Notes: generated from the letters alone by a model not told the origin. 64,000 nucleotides of DNA from Dendrobium chrysotoxum (GCA_019925795.1 CM034301.1:46649783-46713782); one strand, 5' to 3'. Numbered from the stretch's first letter, positions 11,341 through 22,477 are shown. Program-made: numbers and translations.

Positions 11341-12310
11341 TTTTATTTTTGATAAAACCTACGGAGAGGCTTACACGTTAAAAATAAAAATGAATAGAAG
11401 TCCTTAAAGAACCAAAAGCTCAACTAAAAGAACAGCATTAAAAATAAAATCTAATGAGCCTATGGTCCTACTAATACAAGAATATAAACAACAAAATTAA
11501 AATACAGAAAACCAAAGAGAAGTCAAAGGAAGCCCAACACAGGAATAACAGAAAGCCAAAAAAGAGCAGCAGCACATCTGGAAAAGACAAAACAGTCAAC
11601 ACGAACACCACATTAATTGACAAATGTAAAGTAAACTGGAAAGGATAAATAATCCAAAATACCTGACTCAGAATCGCCACCCGGTTGCCAAGCTTGGACC
11701 ATCCATTGGAGGAGAGATAGCGAGAAGACCCAAATACGAAAAGCCACCCTTGAACACAAAAAAAACCACCAAGGTTGCCAAAAGAAGCCATGGCCATCTT
11801 GGGGGGCATGCAGGAACCCTATCTCATCATAGTCTGAAAAACCAGACCTGCCAATCCAACACCCAAATTCAAATAGCCAACACCCCATAGCCTTACCAAC
11901 AATCCAATCGAATGCCAAGACACCCACCATTATCTTCTATTTTTATTTTTTATTTGTTTTTTATTTTTTACGGTTACGCTTGCCACCACTATGAGAGAAA
12001 ACTTTGTCAACAATACAACCCAACTGCAAACTATATAATTCATGAAACTCGTGAACCGGGTCAACCAAATCAACTCCTGTCCCCTCATCATTAGAGGAAG
12101 CATCCATCTAGTCCAAATGGTCCAAAGAAGTGTCTGTCAACTTGCTAGCTACATGATATTTCATCGCTTCATTAGAAATTAGAAAAATCGGTACCTCAAA
12201 AAAGGGTGCATGCGCAAGCACACTTAAAGGCGTATCCAAAACTGCTAAAGGAGAATCATCATATGCATTACCCAACTCATCAAACAACTCATTATCTATC
12301 GCCTTGTTAA
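11341..12310 (-). mobile_element. Probable LINE relic (ORF1 end joined to 3' UTR)
   Basis: On the minus strand, 12310 to about 11945 reads as about 110 codons with a single stop. The text is acidic (DNELFDELGNAYDDSP, FFEVPIFLISNEAMKYHVAS) and it ends SHSGGKRNRKK and a stop. It continues into about 600 bp of T-rich, hydrophobic-coding DNA ending GGTTTTATCAAAAATAAAAAAG (near 11341). That resembles the 3' UTRs of the LINEs at 31415 and 53930. ORF2 would be deleted. No RT is present, so the call is tentative. Confidence 0.4.
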
Positions 12311-12771
12311 CTTCACACTGATCGCCACATATTACAGTGATGGAACTTGCTCTTAATAGGCTGATAATTTCCCTCGATTGCTATCCCCATTGGCTTATCG
12401 AGGACAGGGTGTTTTAATCCAATAGGAGATTAATCAGTTTGTTAAAGTGTCATTTAACGTTTCAAAGTTAATTACAGTTTTAATTCGATAACTAATCATT
12501 CAAATTCTTGATAAAACCAATATCAACTCGGATTAATTTCACGCTCCACTCCGCAAAATATTAGAGTATGAGAATCGTACTTTCTTAAAATTCGCTCGTG
12601 AACCTTAGTTTTTCCTTGGAGGCTTGGAGCCCTACTGGCCCAATGTGCATCATCTGTTAGGGCAAATTTTATTCGTTTGAATGATAAATTCATCTATGGA
12701 ATTAAAATCAGTTTATTTTCAAGAATTAAAATAAAAGTCATTACTAATTTCAAATTCCATTCTATTATGAT
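12311..12771. other. Spacer
   Basis: No gene, repeat or RNA recognised. Confidence 0.4.
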
Positions 12772-12876
12772 TTTATTTGGGATAGTTTTTTTATTACTTT
12801 CTAAAATAATTTTTTAGTATACATTTTTTTAAAAACAATGAAAAAGTAATGGTTAAAAGTTATCCAAAACGAAGCC
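12772..12876. mobile_element. Foldback MITE, copy 3
   Basis: The left arm ATTTGGGATAGTTTTTTTAT then TACTTTCTAAAATAATTTTT; the right arm ends AGTTATCCAAAACGAAGCCT. It has the same palindromic layout as the other copies. Confidence 0.6.
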
Positions 12877-13702
12877 TATATGATAGAATTATTATATTTC
12901 ATCATCATTATTATTATTTTTTTAATTTCAACCGTCTAATCAAGGGCGGAACTAACGTCTCTTTTGTGGGTGAGCAAAATGTGATGGTCAAATGCATAGG
13001 TTTATGTAAGAAATAGAAAAATAAAGAAAAAAATTTTTTTCTTAGAATTTGAACAACTGCATTTATTGGAGGCGAGCAAATTAGTTAAAAATTGTATTCT
13101 TCTAATAAATTAAAAAAAAATTTCAGGATGGGCCCTAAGCTCTTCCTGGTTCAATCCATGCATCTAACTTCTAATGACGAACAAGAGGGCGCCAGGGCGT
13201 AGGACATTAGCATGCCCTTTTTCTGATATCTTAGATTTTCTATTGGCCTATAGAGGTGATTTTGAAGTTATGTAAAAATTATTTTTTAAAAAGAATTACC
13301 GCAAGTATCATAAATATGCTCTTTTTTTTTTAAATCAGCTTACAACTTTCTTTCTTATAGCTCCACACATTAATAGATTGATTGTCAAAATTAATTCCTC
13401 ATTACAAAAATTTCTAAAAACAAGTGAGAAAATAATAAAAAAATAGAAACATAATGAAAGTTTGATCACACTTTGAAAAAAAAAAGAAAACACAAAGCTG
13501 CCCCAAACAGGCCCCAAGAGAAGAGAAGAGCTATTCCAACTGACTTTCTGGATATTCTATTAATGAACATAAAGGTGATGTGATTACAATTATATCTTTG
13601 AATTATTTTAGGTCTACTAAATATGAAGGTTTTGTAATGTGAAGGAATTGACAGTTTTCTCTTCAAAACAGCCCCACAGGTTCGAAGCATATACTAATTC
13701 TT
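12877..13702. other. Spacer with possible hAT-terminus word
   Basis: CAAGGGCGGAACTAACGTC (about 12943-12961) looks like the left end of a hAT element, but no matching right end was found. The rest is AT-rich and featureless. Confidence 0.35.
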
Positions 13703-13820
13703 TTGCCTCATTTGAGACAATATTTTTGCTGCCTTCTAAAACGGTCATCTAGTATCAAAAAATTTTTATATTAAAAAGCTGTTTTAAAAAGTAGTAAGAA
13801 AGCTACTCCAAACGAAGCCT
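13703..13820. mobile_element. Foldback MITE, copy 4
   Basis: The left arm is GCCTCATTTGAGACAATATT with GCTGCCTTCTAAAACGG. The right arm is GTTTTAAAAAGTAGTAAGAA and then AGCTACTCCAAACGAAGCCT. The arms are largely complementary and the family is as above. Confidence 0.6.
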
Positions 13821-14084
13821 TCATGTACTAAGAATTATGCTTAAATTATTTACTTCAGTGATTGTATTTAGGAACAGCTTCCAGCAAAGGTGTTTGGCCA
13901 AAAAATAATGAGCATCACAAGCGCTCAAGTGATCAAACTTAGAAGATAGCCGAATTAAATGAGAGCTATACGGCTATACCAAATACATGCAAAACCCAAC
14001 ATCCTTTTGTATACCATTTCGACTGATGCCTGACCATAATCTAAATTTAAATTAGAGGAGAATTAGAGCTACTATCAAAAGGTC

Positions 14085-15954
14085 TGTTGCGGGCTAGAAG
14101 ATTCGCGGCGGCAGAGTGAGTAAAGCTTTCGTCTTAGCGATGCACGAATATCCAGCACACAAACAGAAAGAAAAAAAGTAAAATGCACGATCTTTTTTAT
14201 GTGGAAAGCCCGAAGAAGGAAAAACCACGGGGCCTTGCCCAGACGAAAAGATTCCACTAAACTTAAGTGAATTACGAGGGTTAACCCGTCCCTCGACTTA
14301 GAGGCGGTCAAATTACAGTGGCTTAGAGAGTTAGAGCAGAATCTGGTGATGTTCGGGAGGAAGTCCGACGGCGTCCGGATAGAAGTTCAGCTGACGAGGA
14401 GTGATCCGACAAAGGTCGGGCTGAAGTACGGTGGTGGTCGGCGGCCGGGTGGAAGTCCGGCGGCTGTCGGCGGCCGGGTGGAAGTCCGACGGCTTTCGGC
14501 GGAAGGTCGGCCCAAAGTATGGTGGTGGTCGGTGGCTGGGCGGTGGTCCGACGGAGGTCAGGCTGAAGTCCGGCGACGGTCGACGGCCGGGCGGTGGTCC
14601 GACGTAGGTCGGGCTAAAGTCCGGCGGCGGTCGGCGGCCGGGTGGAAGTCCGGCGATGGTTGGCGGCCAGGCGGCCAGGCGGTGGTTCGACGAAGGCCAG
14701 GTTGGAATCCGGCGATGGCGGTCGGCGACCGGGTGGAAGTCCGGCGGCGGTCGGCGACTGGGCGGTGGTCCGACGAAGGTCGGGCTGAAGTCCGGTGGTG
14801 GTCGGCGGCCGAGTGGAAGTCCGACGGCGGTCAGTGGCTGGGTGGAAGTCTGGCGGCGGTCGGCGGCCAAGCGATGGTCCGACGGCCGGGTGGAAGTCCG
14901 GCGGCGGTTGGCGGCCGGGCGGTGGTCCGACGAAGGTCGGGCTGAAGTCCGGAGGTGGTCGGCGGCCAGGCCGTGGTCCGACGAAGGTCGGGCTGAAGTC
15001 CGGTGGTGGTCGGCGGCCGAGTGGAAGTCCGACGGCGGTCAGTGGCTGGGTGGAAGTCTGGCGGCGGTCGGCGGCCAAGCGATGGTCCGACGGCCGAGTG
15101 GAAGTCCGGCGACGATCGGCGGCCAGGCGGTGGTTCGTCGAAGGTCGGGTTGGAATCCAGCGATGGCGGTCGGCGGCCGGGTAGAAATCTGGCGGCGGTC
15201 GGCGGCCGAGCGGTGGTCTTACAAAGGTCGGGCTGAAGTCCGGTGGGGGTCGGCGGCCTGGTGGAAGTCTGGTGGTCGTCAGCGGCCGGCGGTGGTCCGA
15301 CGAAGGTCGGGCCGAAGTCCGGCGGCAGTCGGGGGCCGGGCGATGGTCCGACGAAGGTCGACTGGTGTTCGCCGGCGGTGGCGCTGACGAAGGTCGGGGG
15401 TTCACCGGCGGTGGTGCTGGAGCTCCGGAAGCCTTAGAGCTCTATCCAATCTCCAGTCAAAGGTCCCCCACATGTTGATAATAGGGGTCTATTTATAGAT
15501 TTTCATGAGTGGCACACACCGTAAATATAGAGTAGATCCAGGGGAGGTTCGGAGTGCTCCATCGGATGGCTCATATTGATTCCCCCGATCATAGAGAGTT
15601 TTGCAATTGTTTTCTTGCCTTAATGATATCGGAATTCGACTATCTTGGGCTCGTTGGATTCGTCTCGCCTAGCCGCTCGATTTGACTATAAGCATGCTAT
15701 ATTTGGGTATCATTTCGTTATCTCAATAATGCTTTAACCCTTCCAAATGTGATTCTGGCCCCTGATTTGGACCCATTTGGGCTCGGGTTGGACCAATTTT
15801 TGAGTCGTTAGGTTCGTCTCTTTAAGATGTTCAGTTTGACCATAAGTTTGCTGAAATTGGAGTTCATATGATCCCGAATTTAATTTTAAAATTATCAAAC
15901 TTGAATATGCCTCGAGATTCGTGCTCGATCAAAGTAATTTTTGATGTCGTATCA
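14085..15954 (-). repeat. 3' LTR (1,870 bp) of the gag-only gypsy element
   Basis: Same sequence as 20326-21791 except for the array. On the minus strand it starts TGATACGACATC at 15954. It has a TATA box AATCTATAAATAGACC (near 15501-15486) and a short hairpin-like CCCCC...GGGGG leader. A GC-rich tandem array occupies about 15390-14400, and the LTR ends in GCAACA at 14085. Confidence 0.88.
14400..15390 (-). repeat. GC-rich tandem array inside the 3' LTR
   Basis: About 1 kb of imperfect repeats. On the plus strand the words are GGTCGGCGGCCGGGTGGAAG / TCCGGCGGC (about 29 bp) and GGTCGGCGGCCGGGCGGTGG / TCCGACGAA (about 29 bp) followed by GGTCGGGCTGAAGTCCGGCG. Units are shuffled, with larger blocks recurring (e.g. 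14770-14870 and 14990-15090 nearly identical). Few stop codons occur in any frame, so long spurious frames arise. It accounts for most of the size difference from the 5' LTR. Confidence 0.85.
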
Positions 15955-15972
15955 GTTGCCCCTCTATTTTTG
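15955..15972 (-). other. Polypurine tract before the 3' LTR
   Basis: Minus strand AAAAATAGAGGGGCAAC directly precedes TGATACGACATC. This is the expected site for plus-strand DNA priming. Confidence 0.65.
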
Positions 15973-16825
15973 GACATTGAATCTGGTAGAGTCCAAAAAT
16001 ATATCTGTGACCTTAGTATTCTGCAAAATCTGAACGTTAATCGGAGCAAAAAATATTAAAAAGTTTTCTACAAAACTTTTCAAATAGCTCAAAACTTATC
16101 ATAGACGTTCTTTTGAGCCTCAAAAGCATAAAAATTGAATTGAGAATATTGAAAAATGATTTCGAGGAGCTTAAAAATGTACAAATCGAACCTTTCAGGA
16201 CAAATTTGCATATATAAATATAATTACTTAGTTAACTAATTAAATAATTAATATTAATTAATTAAGAAAAAAACTGTTATAATTAATCTATAACATGAAT
16301 AAATCTGTTATAACTAATCTATAGGAATAACGTGAATAAATATATATCCTTATTATAATATTCCATCTATAACGCCAATGGAAAGGCGGCTACAGTAGCC
16401 GGCCAAATAGGCGGAAGATTTTTCTTAATTAACATTAATCAAATACTTACTTGTAATGTACTATTTTTAGCTCCAAAAATTTCGATAAATTTTTAAAAAA
16501 ACTTAGAAAAAATCTAGAATTTTTTCTTGAAAGAAAATATTTAATTTTTTGTACATTTATTTTATTTTTAAATAAAATTGCTCTTAATTTATTTCCTATT
16601 TCATTTTTACAATAATAAGAAATTAATTAATTTAGGGGCATTTAAAAATTCCGAAAATTAATTAAAAAATTTTAAAAATTGACCTACAAGCCTCCTTTTA
16701 AAAAACTATAAATACCCTCCTTAGGGGTTAGGGAAAAGGCACCACCCCTTAACCGGTCCAAAAATTTCTCCTACAAAATTAGGAGAAATCAGACTAGCAA
16801 AAATTTAAAAAATTTTCGGCGGCGG

Positions 16826-17600
16826 CGATCAAGACCGGGTACTCTTACGTAGGCTCCAGTTCACTCTCAGTGGGGGAAAAACTGTCCGGCAAGAGTTTCA
16901 ATACCGGAAGCGGCGATCAAAGCCCGGTACTCTTACGCAGGCTCCAGTTCACTCCCATTGGAGGAGAAATTGTCCGGCAAGAGTTTAAGTACCGGCGGCG
17001 GAGGAGGCGATCAAGACCCAGTACTCTTACGCAGGCTCCAGTTCACTCTCGTTGGAGGAAAAACTGTCCGGCAAGATTCTAAATACTAGCGGCGAAGGAG
17101 GCGATCAAGACCTGATACTCTTACGCAGGCTCCAGTTCACTCTCGTTGGGGGAAAAACTGTCCGACAATAGTCTAAATATCGGGGGCGGAGGCGATCAAG
17201 ACCCGGTACTCTTACGCAAGCTCCAGTTCACTCTCGTTGGGGGAAAAACTGTCCGACAAGAGTTTAAATACCGACGGTGGAGGAGGCGATCAAGACCCGA
17301 TACTCTTACGCAGGCTCCAGTTCACTCCCGCTGGGGGAAAAACTGTCCGGCAATAGTCTAAATACCGGCGGCGGAGGCGATCAAGACCCAATACTCTTAC
17401 GTAGGCTCCAGTTCACTCCCATTGGGGGAAAACTGTCCGGCAAGAGTCTAAATACCAACGATGGAGGAGGCGATCAAGACCCGGTACTCTTATGCAGACT
17501 CCAGTTCACTCCCATTGAAGGAAAACTGTCCAGTAAGAGTCTAAATTCCGCCGACGGAGGAGGCGATCAAGATCTAGTACTCTTACGCAGGCTCCCCTAT
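16826..17600. repeat. Tandem repeat, about 92-bp unit, nine copies
   Basis: Each unit begins GATCAAGACCCGGTACTCTT and continues with CAGGCTCCAGTTCACTC and AAACTGTCCGGCAAGAG. Unit starts lie at about 16826, 16914, 17009, 17103, 17193, 17287, 17378, 17470 and 17566, giving periods of 88-96 bp. A plus-strand TATA word CTATAAATACCC sits about 110 bp upstream (16708). This block could therefore be the array of a nested, oppositely oriented LTR instead of the element's own 3' UTR repeat. Confidence 0.85.
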
Positions 17601-17759
17601 TGGTAGGCCAATGTCGTCCGCTAGAGATAAGGGTGCCTCACAGAAAGATGGTTTTGACTCATCTGATAGGAGGCGAATTTCAAAGAACCAAGAGGATCTC
17701 CCAGGTATATTCTTTCTCCCTTCTTCTTTTAGAGATCCTACAGAGGTTCGATGTTAGCT

Positions 17760-18150
17760 AGTGGAAGTCTGACAATGGATGGAAGTTCGATGCTAGGAAG
17801 AAGTCCAGAGATGGGTGGAAATTCTGCATCGGGTAGAGCCTGGTGAAAGTCTTGCGATGGATAGAAGTCCATCGATAGTCCGGTGATGGGACGAGTAAAA
17901 TTTCAATGTCAGGTAGAAGCCCGATGAAAGTCTGGCGACTGGCAGAAGTCCGTCATAGGTGGAAATTTGGCGTCGGGTAGAAGTTCGACGAGAGTCCTGC
18001 GACGGGCAAAAGTCCGACAAAGGGAGGAAGTTTAGCATTGGGTAGAAGTCTGACAGAAAGTCCTGCGACGGGTAGAAGTCCAGTAATGGGAGGAAGTTCG
18101 GCATTGGGCAGAAGTCCAGTGGTGGCTTGAAGTTCAACGTCGAAGGCTTC
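17760..18150. repeat. Degenerate GGAAGTCTGAC/GGTAGAAGTCC repeats
   Basis: About 25-35 bp units (GATGGGTGGAAATTCTGC, GGGTAGAAGTTCGACG and variants) spread over 400 bp. The wording recalls the LTR array (GGTGGAAGTCCGGCG), so the two blocks probably share an origin. Confidence 0.6.
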
Positions 18151-18164
18151 TTAATAACGTTAGC

Positions 18165-18350
18165 CTATATGGAAGAGGTTGAGAGAATCCACCAAGGATG
18201 TATGACCTATCCGAGGTTGTATGTCAGAGCACTGCTCGATAACGTTAACCTGAGTGGAAGAGGTCGGGAGAATCCACCAAGGATGTATGACCTATCCTAG
18301 ATTGTATGTCAGAGCGCTGCTCGATGACATTAATCTGTGTGGAAGAGGTC
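18165..18350. repeat. Tandem repeat, about 92-bp unit, two copies plus a partial
   Basis: TAACGTTAGCCTATATGGAAG and AATCCACCAAGGATGTATGA are repeated near 18165 and 18240, and partly near 18330, with few changes. Confidence 0.75.
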
Positions 18351-18814
18351 AAGATCGAATCCCCTTGATATTGATCATCCAATGATTGAGATATAATAAA
18401 GATTGTGTATTTTTTGAATCAAGGATTAAAAGATTATATTCATCGGTAGTTTTTCATTGTCATTATTTTTTATTCTTTTTAAAGAAGTGGACAATATCAA
18501 GATGGAGTGCACAACACATTACTATATTATGTAGGATAATATAATAACTTCCTAGTACAACCTAGGGATAAAAGTGTTACACCATGCTAAACATATACGC
18601 AAGGGGATAACACAATGTTTGACTGGAAGGAAAAAATTAGGGATATCAAAACGACACCTTACTTGTAAAAGAGACACAATAAAATAAGATGACTACTATT
18701 ACCAACATAAATATATACACTATGTGATCATTTGATCTTACCAACCATTTAAATATTAATCAATGGTTATCTTTATTGTTGATTTTGCCCCCCAGCATCA
18801 TCTCGAGTAGGTGG
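18351..18814. other. Non-coding internal region of the gypsy element
   Basis: Lies between gag and the repeats, where pol would be expected. No protease or RT motif is readable on the minus strand. Confidence 0.5.
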
Positions 18815-20273
18815 GCTTTAGATGAATTGTCGGAGATATCCTTGTCGGATCAATCTCTCAATCTCATCCTTGAGTTGTTTGCAAGCTTCAGTAGTGTATC
18901 CACGACTATGATGAAAATGACAGTACTGATCTTGAATTCCTACGTTTGACTTCAAAGGATTATGCCACTTAATATTTTCTTGTTCTCGGATGGCCATCAA
19001 CATATTTGCTCGAGGGGCATTGAGTGGTGTATACTCCTCCTCTTGTCAAAACTCACATCATGGTATCGGGGGTCTAGGAGAGAAGTTTTTCTTTTGTTGC
19101 AAGAATGAGTCCTCCATTATAGGGGCATTTTTATGCTTTCCAGGAGTTTGCTCAAATTGCTTCATGTGGGCATTAATAGCTTCATCCGCTGATATTTGTG
19201 TCTCCACACGATAGATCAGGTCAGTATAGGAGGGAACCGTGTCTCGCATAAGTGCTGAGTAGAAGGGGTCAGGACAAAGCCCTCCGAGAAAAACTCCTCT
19301 AAGTAACTCGGGATTTACTCCAGGAATTTATCGAGCCTTAGTGGAAAATCATTAGAAATACTCCTTAAGTGATTCTCCTTCATTTTGGTGGATCCTAGAA
19401 AGGTGAGAAGAATCCTTAGCAATTCTTCGATTGACGACGAATTGCTCGACAAACATCTTGGCCAGTCTAGTGAATGTAGAAATTGTTCTAGCTGGAAGTA
19501 AGTAGATCCACATTCGAGCTTGTCCTTTGAGGATAGCAGGAAAAGCTTGGCATATGAGCGCATCTGAGGCTCATTGTATATGCATGATTATCTTATAGTG
19601 ATCGATATGCTCGTACGGGTCAGATGTCCCATCATAGGGATCGATATTTGGTAATTTGAATCCTACCAGAATAGGGTGTTGGAGGATGACTTCAGCCAAG
19701 GGTGAGGACTCCTGGAAGTCCCGTTGACGAAGAGATTGTATTGCACCTCCCGCGGGGTACTCTTCTTGAACGAATCTTCGTAGTTCATGTCTTAGGACAT
19801 TACGAGGGAGTCCAGTAATGTGTGGTGGGGCTAAGTCCTCGGGGACGTCCAGAGGAATGCGAGGTTGTTGACCTACGCGCGAAGGATGGGTAGAGCTTGC
19901 TATGTCAGCAAGTTCATTATCTTGATGTGTCGGAGGATGCATCCTTGGTGGGGGGAAGGAATCTCGGCATGAAGATGTTCTGGTAGAACCTCTCTGACCC
20001 GGGGTAGATCTCGAGGGAGAAGGATCTCTTCTGGTGTAGCTAGTGTCAGCTGTCGGGTCTCTAGTAGGAGTTGAAGGATCTTATTCTTAGATTCCTCCAT
20101 TCTTCGAATATGATCTTCTAGGGATGGTCTTGATGTCCCTTCTCTAGCGGCATTTTGCCCCCCAGGATGAAAAGAGGCGTGTACTTGGCGTCCATGATTC
20201 ATAGACTGATTTTGGATTGGTGAGAGTTGGAGCAGGAGGCTCCTAAGATGCAATTGTTATGCTTGTTGGCCAT
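18815..20273 (-). pseudogene. gag polyprotein of gypsy (Tat/Athila-type), broken
   Basis: The ATG at 20273 (minus) is equivalent to that at 63524 in the related copy. Readable pieces in order: MNHGRQVHASFHPGGQNAAR and SRPSLEDHIRRMEESKNKI; QPRIPLDVPEDLAPPH; a retrotransposon-gag core (PLAEVILQHPILVGFKLPNI, DPYDGTSDPYEHIDHYK, QAFPAILKGQARMWIY); a spacer with NAHMKQFEQTPGKHKNAPI; and the zinc-knuckle-like YCHFHHSRGYTTEACKQLKD near 18900. Frame shifts and stops separate the pieces, for instance a shift soon after the ATG. The protein would form the particle that packages element RNA. No protease follows. Confidence 0.85.
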
Positions 20274-20303
20274 CGAATTGGTGCTTAAGATAGTGGAATT
20301 GAG

Positions 20304-20325
20304 ATTCCCACAGACGGTGCCAAAC
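20304..20325 (-). other. Primer-binding site of the gypsy element
   Basis: Directly inside the 5' LTR the minus strand reads GTTTGGCACCGTCTGTGGGA. The same TTTGGTGCCG..GTGGG phrase follows the LTR at 63472. It is the conserved tRNA-primer region of this group; the tRNA identity is not claimed. Confidence 0.65.
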
Positions 20326-21791
20326 TATTGCAGACTAGAAGATTCGCGGCAGCAGAGTGAGTAAAGTTTTCATCTTAACGATGCACGAATATCTAACACA
20401 CAAATAGAAAGAAAATGTAAAACACCTGATCTTTTTTATGTGGAAAGCCCGAAGAGGGAAAAACCATGGGGGCCTTGCCTAGACGAAAAGATTCCACTAA
20501 ACTTGAGTGAATTACAAGGGTTGACCCATCCCTCGACTTAGAGGCGGTCAAATTACAGTGGCTTAGAGAGTTAGAGCAGAATCTGGCATCCGATGGCGTC
20601 CGGATAGAAGTTCAGCTGACGAGGAGTGATCCGACAAAGGTCGGGCTGAAGTACGGTGGCGATCGACGGTCGATGGCCGGGTGGAAGTCTAACGGCGGTC
20701 AACGGCAAGTCGGGCCAAAGTTTGGTGGTGGTCGGTGGCCGGGTAGTCATCCGACAGAGGTCAGGCTGAAGTCCGGCGGCGGTCAGCGGCCGGGCGGTGG
20801 TCCGACGAAGGTCGGGCTGAAGTCCGGCTCGCGGTCGACAGCCAGGCGGTGGTCCGACGAAGGTTGGGCTAAAGTCCGGCGGCGGTCGGCGGTCGGCGGT
20901 CGGCGGCTGGGTGGAAGTCCGACAATGGTCGGCGGCCAGGCGGTGGTTCGACGGCGGGGTGGAAGTCTGGCGGCGGTCGACAGCCGAGCGATGGTCCGAC
21001 GAAGGTCAGGTTGAAGTCCGACGGTGGTCGGCAGCTGGAAGGAAGTCCGACGGTGGTCGGCGGCCGGGTGGAAGTCAGGCGGCGGTCGGCGACCGAGCGG
21101 TGGTCCGACGTAGGTCGGGCCGAAGTCCGGCAGTTGTCGGGGGCCGGGTGGTAGTCCGGCGGTGGTTTGCGGCCAGACGGTGGTCCGACGAAGGTTGACG
21201 GGGGTTCGCTGGCGGTTGCGCTGACGAAGGTCGGGGGTTCGCCGGTGGTGGCGCTGGAGCTCCAGAAGCCTTAGAGCTCTCTCCAATCTCCAGTCAAAGG
21301 TCCCCCACATGTTGAGAGTGGGGGTCTATTTATAGATTTTCATGAGTGGCACACCCTGTAAATATAGAGAAGATCCGGGGGAGGTTCGGAGTGCTCCATC
21401 GGATGGCTCATATTGATTCCCTCGATCATAGAGAGTTTTTCAACTGTTTAGTTGCCTTAATGATGTCGGAATTCGACGATCTTGGGCTCGTTGGATTCGT
21501 CTCGCCGAGCCGCTCGATTTGACTATAAGCATGCTATATTTGGGTATCATTTCGTTATCTAAATAATGCTTTGACTCTTCCAAATGTGGTTCTGGCCCCT
21601 GATTTGGACCCATTTGGGCTCGGGTTGGACTGATTTTGGTGTCGTTAGGTTCGTCTCTTTGAGATGTTCAGTTTGACCATAAGTTTGCTGAAATTGGAGT
21701 TCATATGATCTCGAATTTAATTTTAAAATTTTTCAACTTGAATATGCCTCGAGATTTGTGCTCGATCAAAGTAATTTTTGATGTCGTATCA
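20326..21791 (-). repeat. 5' LTR (1,466 bp) of the gag-only gypsy element
   Basis: Same structure as the 3' LTR. TGATACGACATC begins at 21791 (minus), a TATA box lies near 21340, a GC-rich tandem array occupies about 21235-20640, and the LTR ends GCAATA at 20326. The array is about 400 bp shorter than in the 3' LTR, although both LTRs descend from one template at insertion. Confidence 0.88.
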
Positions 21792-21796
21792 AGGTC

Positions 21797-22236
21797 CCTA
21801 ATGTTAAAATAAATATTATTTAATTTTTTTTCTCAAATCAAGTACTAATAATCTCTCTACAAAAAAAGCATCAAAATATACTAAATCTAACAAATAGAAA
21901 AAAAATTCTAATATCGAAGAAAAATATAACAATTATACAAAGAGAGGTAATGAATAGATATATATAATTCTCAAAAAAATTTGTCCGTAATGCTGCTCTA
22001 AAATGGCACCACAAAAGCTTCTCTCCCTAAGTTAACATCCTTCAAGAACAGCTCAACGTTTCATTATATTCTATTATAAGAATTTGAGTGGGTAAATTAT
22101 AAATTTTGAATTAGTTTAAATTTTGGTTGAAATCTAATTCATATACAATGACAAATTTTCAAACTTATCATAAAAAAATGGTAAAATTATCTTTTATTAT
22201 AAACTTGCGGCGACATGAAAATGCATTTATTATTGC
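21797..22236. other. AT-rich spacer
   Basis: Nothing recognised. Confidence 0.4.
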
Positions 22237-22348
22237 GGCTTCGTTTGTGATAGCTTTCTTACTGCTTTCTAAATCAACTTTTTAGCACAAAAATTTTAAC
22301 TAAAAAATTGCTTTAGAAAGCAATAAGAAAGCAGTCCCAAATGAAACC
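22237..22348. mobile_element. Foldback MITE, copy 5
   Basis: GGCTTCGTTTGTGATAGCTT and TCTTACTGCTTTCTAAATCA are mirrored by TTGCTTTAGAAAGCAATAAG and AAAGCAGTCCCAAATGAAAC. It is a nearly perfect hairpin, the best preserved copy in the window. Confidence 0.75.
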
Positions 22349-22367
22349 TAAATCTTCGTAAGTCTAA

Positions 22368-22477
22368 GGCTTCGTTTCGGACGGCTTTCTTAATGCTCTA
22401 TAAAGCTATTTTTTAGTACAAAAATCTCTTAAAAGTAAAGAAAAAAAGTGATCTAAAGTTGTCCCAAACGAAACCTA
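22368..22477. mobile_element. Foldback MITE, copy 6
   Basis: GGCTTCGTTTCGGACGGCTT ... AGTTGTCCCAAACGAAACCT. It lies 19 bp from copy 5, in the same family. Confidence 0.75.

Larger units (their letters stand above)
14085..21791 (-). mobile_element. Complete gag-only Ty3/gypsy (Tat/Ogre-like) LTR retrotransposon
   Basis: Element of 7,707 bp on the minus strand, bounded by a perfect 5-bp duplication AGGTC (14080-14084 and 21792-21796). The LTRs start TGATACGACATC and end GCAACA or GCAATA. The order on the minus strand is: 5' LTR (21791-20326), primer-binding site, broken gag (20273-18815), about 2.8 kb of non-coding DNA with three tandem-repeat blocks, polypurine tract (15972-15955), 3' LTR (15954-14085). 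No protease, RT, RNase H or integrase text is found, so it is a non-autonomous derivative needing enzymes in trans. Tandem repeats before the 3' LTR and this gag type are known traits of the Tat/Ogre branch. The LTRs differ by about 400 bp, mainly from array length. Confidence 0.88.

Noticed and set aside
11471..11930. Hydrophobic minus-strand frames suggesting membrane proteins
   Set aside because: T-rich LINE-type 3' UTR codes for Phe/Leu by composition; no conserved motif.
12943..13140. hAT element starting CAAGGGCGGA
   Set aside because: Only one end is recognisable; no right terminus or 8-bp duplication.
14331..15405. Long open frames on both strands (up to about 260 codons) encoding RRPPPDF-type repeats
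   Set aside because: They arise because the GC-rich LTR repeat lacks stop codons. The same effect occurs at 20673-21310 and in several frames at once, with no conserved start or partner.
16826..17600. CRISPR-like regular repeats
   Set aside because: The roughly 92-bp units are contiguous, with no unique spacers, in a plant retrotransposon.
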